DNA from: Candidatus Segatella papionis
GTDB lineage: Bacteria; Bacteroidota; Bacteroidia; Bacteroidales; Bacteroidaceae
NCBI GenBank assembly: GCA_002297965.1
Contig: DBLF01000101.1
Coordinates: forward strand, 11,047-28,343
DNA length: 17,297 nucleotides
Direction of reading: 5' to 3'
Positions 14,963 through 17,297 of the stretch are shown piece by piece; the first letter of the stretch is position 1; every line of letters begins with the position of its first letter. The translations under genes were made by a program, and so were the position numbers. Below the pieces are notes generated by a model. It was not told the DNA's origin. It ran no database searches and saw only the letters and a program-made list of their open reading frames with translations.

Positions 14963-16366
14963 ATGAAGCGAGATTTGATACTATATGCCACCACAGCCCT
15001 ACTGATGAACATCGGTGGACCTACAGCTATGGCACAAGCACAGGGAAAGAAGAAACAATTCTTCAGCCCAAAGATGCTGGTATATGAAAATCTGAAAAAC
15101 GAAAACGTGCTCAGACACTTCAACAATCGTTTCGCACAACTAGACACCCTACTCAACCGCCCTATCTGGGTGAAGTCGCCAGTGATAGACCTGGGACTCA
15201 ACAAACAACATACTGCTGACATCAAATCTACGGATTCACTATACTGGTCGAAGACAGCACACGAGCAGTTGGCAGTAAACAGACACAACGGACTGGAGAT
15301 TACCGGACAGGTATATGCCCGACCTGACGAATATCTCTTCACCGACAAAGACAACGAAGACGCTGTGTCAAGATACAAACTCAAGACACAGGCAGAACTG
15401 GGATGGAACATCCTGAACAGCAAGTTCTACCAGGGCAAGGAAAAAAGAGCCAAGGTAGCCTTGGCAAACGAACTCTCTAGATTGCAAAGCAAGAAGAGAC
15501 TTACAGCAGACATCTATGAAAAGGCAGCCGAAGAGCTGACCGAACAATATAACTTCTACATCGGCACGGTGATAGCCCACCGACTCGACAACCTCGACAT
15601 TATGAACGAGGCCTACCAGTTTATGCTGGAGAAAGACCGAATCAGCAACGACAAAATGCTGAAGGTGATGAACGACAAACTCGAAGCAGAGTACGACATA
15701 TCCATCCTCTGCGCCGACCGAGACATTTCCAACAAGCCCATCTACCGCATCAAGCCCACCAGGGTGGTGGTAGATAAAGAAGCTCTCTGGAAACATATAG
15801 ACTCAGAAAGCCTGGATGCCAGAATCGTGATGGTGAAAGAACAAATCGCCGACAACGACAGCAAACTGACCAACTACCTGGGCACGGCAAGACTCACACC
15901 GTTCGCCAGATGGTCCAGCTACTGGCAAAGCAACAACAAGATGAGCAACAACGTGGATGTGGGCGTGAGATTCACCATCCCACTCTACAACGAGAGTCCA
16001 CGAAAGCGACAGGCACTAGAAACGGAAAAGGAAATCATCAAGAGCAGCAGAACTGCCGACGTGAACGAAATCAAGCAGTCGGTGGATATCCTGCTCAAAA
16101 AAATAGAAAACTTAAACCAAGCCATCGTCACCGAGGCGTTCCACATAGAGCAAACGACCAAGTACATCGACATGCGCCGTTATGCCTACAAGAACCAGAA
16201 GCAGGGATACAACTACCTGATGAGAATGGACGAATACACCGGACTCCTCGAAAGCATGGAAAGAATGTATAAACTGATGTTAAACCGCGGACTAGCCATC
16301 ATCAACATCGAGAAGGCAGTCAGCATCTACGACAACAATAGTATATTCAAGGAAATAGAACTATGA
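14963..16366 (+). CDS. TolC-like outer-membrane efflux/export protein, divergent
   Basis: The 467-residue protein starts with a signal peptide (MKRDLILYATTALLMNIGG...AMAQA, cut near residue 25). It is largely helical: residues ~130-220 and ~340-440 are long charged helices of the coiled-coil kind. Between them is a short beta segment, RLTPFARWSSYWQSN...VDVGVRFTIPLYNESPRKR, which resembles the TolC strand region where the barrel strand leads into the next helix. The normal family length is 430-500. TolC trimers form the channel across the outer membrane in tripartite exporters. The assignment fits the next gene, an HlyD-like adaptor whose ATG overlaps this stop. Similarity to TolC is by pattern and not by a strong motif, so a divergent subfamily is likely. 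Its start lies 21 nt after a long hairpin. Confidence 0.75.
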   Translation: MKRDLILYATTALLMNIGGPTAMAQAQGKKKQFFSPKMLVYENLKNENVLRHFNNRFAQLDTLLNRPIWVKSPVIDLGLNKQHTADIKSTDSLYWSKTAHEQLAVNRHNGLEITGQVYARPDEYLFTDKDNEDAVSRYKLKTQAELGWNILNSKFYQGKEKRAKVALANELSRLQSKKRLTADIYEKAAEELTEQYNFYIGTVIAHRLDNLDIMNEAYQFMLEKDRISNDKMLKVMNDKLEAEYDISILCADRDISNKPIYRIKPTRVVVDKEALWKHIDSESLDARIVMVKEQIADNDSKLTNYLGTARLTPFARWSSYWQSNNKMSNNVDVGVRFTIPLYNESPRKRQALETEKEIIKSSRTADVNEIKQSVDILLKKIENLNQAIVTEAFHIEQTTKYIDMRRYAYKNQKQGYNYLMRMDEYTGLLESMERMYKLMLNRGLAIINIEKAVSIYDNNSIFKEIEL

Positions 16367-17297
16367 ATGAGTTTCAATATAATAGTACGCCGCAAGAACA
16401 AGCGATGCAGGACTTGCTGAAAACGCAAAGTCACCGACTCGCCCGACAGCAGATCATCTTCGCACTGATATTCTTGCTGGTCATCGTCCTGGCGGCATAC
16501 TATATCGTCACCCGAATGATATGGGCCATCTACGATGGATACATCACCATCGACGAAAACCACATCTCAGCCGTGGACGACATCTACATACTGAAGGTGA
16601 ACAAGGAGGTGGGCGAAGTGGTTCACAAAGGCGACACCCTCTACTCCTACGTACTGCTGGGAAACATTGTGAACCAGTATGACCCGAACATCATACCTTC
16701 GGCAGTGAAGGAGACTCACGACATGGAGGTACAGGCAAAGCTAGCCAGAGAGGAGATTCCGGTGCTGAGAACCCGTCTCGCCGAACTGAGAAAGCAGAAG
16801 GCATCGGAGACATCCGACATCTACTACGGACTCACCGACAACACCAAGCGCAACGCCCTCGACGCCGAGATAGCCGAGGTGGAGGAAGAGCTGAAGAAAC
16901 AGGCTGCAAAGGTGGAAATCTACGCACAAGCCAAGAACACCACCTACAACTTCATGGCACGAAGAGGAGCGGGCATCAGCAATGCCGCCATGCCTTACTC
17001 CAGCAACAACAGCCTCTACAGCCAGGGACTCATCCACTACTGCTGCGCCCCTGCCGACGCCTACATATCGAAAATCAACGTGAGCGACAAGACGCTGGTG
17101 TTCAAGAGCGACGAGGTGATGTCTATCCAGCATACCGACTATGCAGCGTGCCACCTAGGTATCATCACCTACGTGCCTAGTGACAAGGTGAAATACATGG
17201 AGAGCCCTGACGACGCGGATGTCATCATCAACAACAACTTGGAGCTCAAAGCCAAGCTGCAGATGGTAGGTCTGAGAGTGGAGGAAATCCCGAAGCA
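16363..17297 (+). CDS. HlyD/membrane-fusion-like protein, C-terminus cut by the window edge
   Basis: An open frame of 311 codons runs from ATG 16363 to the edge. The ATG overlaps the TolC-like stop as ATGA, so the two are translationally coupled. A cytoplasmic N-terminus of about 28 residues (MNEFQYNSTPQEQAMQD) is followed by one membrane span (~29-48, IIFALIFLLVIVLAAYYIV). The first half of a lipoyl-like domain is at ~65-97 (HISAVDDIYILKVNKEVGEVVHKGDTLY). A charged coiled-coil hairpin lies at ~112-192, and the second lipoyl half at ~222-256 (IHYCCAPADAYISKINVSDK). Such adaptors link an inner-membrane exporter or synthase to a TolC channel. Alg44-like adaptors of exopolysaccharide synthases are an alternative kind with a similar layout. 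The inner-membrane partner should lie just beyond the window. Confidence 0.8.
   Translation, partial: MNEFQYNSTPQEQAMQDLLKTQSHRLARQQIIFALIFLLVIVLAAYYIVTRMIWAIYDGYITIDENHISAVDDIYILKVNKEVGEVVHKGDTLYSYVLLGNIVNQYDPNIIPSAVKETHDMEVQAKLAREEIPVLRTRLAELRKQKASETSDIYYGLTDNTKRNALDAEIAEVEEELKKQAAKVEIYAQAKNTTYNFMARRGAGISNAAMPYSSNNSLYSQGLIHYCCAPADAYISKINVSDKTLVFKSDEVMSIQHTDYAACHLGIITYVPSDKVKYMESPDDADVIINNNLELKAKLQMVGLRVEEIPK

Overview
The window looks like chromosomal DNA from a member of the Bacteroidales, most likely Prevotella/Segatella. Four things point there: TAnnTTTG -7 boxes with TTG/TTTG about 20 bp upstream, starts preceded by A/T-rich sequence instead of Shine-Dalgarno motifs, a pyrB-pyrI pair, and Bacteroidetes-type lipoproteins with Ser/Asp just after the lipidated cysteine. 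The genus is an inference from sequence style and was not checked by a search.

Positions 1-6644 are a housekeeping block. On the minus strand are the first 393 codons of pheT (phenylalanyl-tRNA synthetase beta chain) and, upstream of it, a complete class A penicillin-binding protein (PBP1a type). Divergent from the PBP across a 115-bp promoter region are pyrB and pyrI (aspartate transcarbamoylase catalytic and regulatory chains), followed by glyA (serine hydroxymethyltransferase) with its own promoter and a good intrinsic terminator.

Positions 6800-8700 hold two envelope genes that converge: a DUF5020-like outer-membrane protein (+) and a GIN-domain (DUF2807-like) lipoprotein (-) whose chain is an almost regular 20-residue GVGS repeat. 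Between their ends lie a 118-nt A/G tract and a long composite hairpin.

Positions 8691-9740 contain about 1 kb with no gene but a great deal of structure. There is a degenerate 22-bp tandem array phased on TAAG, then a 21-bp array in the same phase, then a 20-bp inverted repeat (19 of 20 pairs) enclosing 102 bp. Two promoter-like boxes with the same 13-bp core follow, and then a leader of about 170 nt.

Positions 9741-17297 look like an accessory cell-surface locus. Two tandem paralogous lipoproteins (802 and about 852 aa) each join a beta-strand-rich, solenoid-like N-terminal half to a similar propeller-like C-terminal half. They are followed by a divergent TolC-like protein and, overlapping it by 4 bp, an HlyD/membrane-fusion-like protein that runs off the window. 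I infer one envelope-spanning export or display system in which the last two genes form the conduit and the lipoproteins act at the surface; the substrate is not visible here. The N-terminal half of the second lipoprotein is clearly more AT-rich than its C-terminal half, which suggests a domain swap. Together with the inverted repeat upstream, this makes the locus the best candidate in the window for a variable, poorly described surface system.
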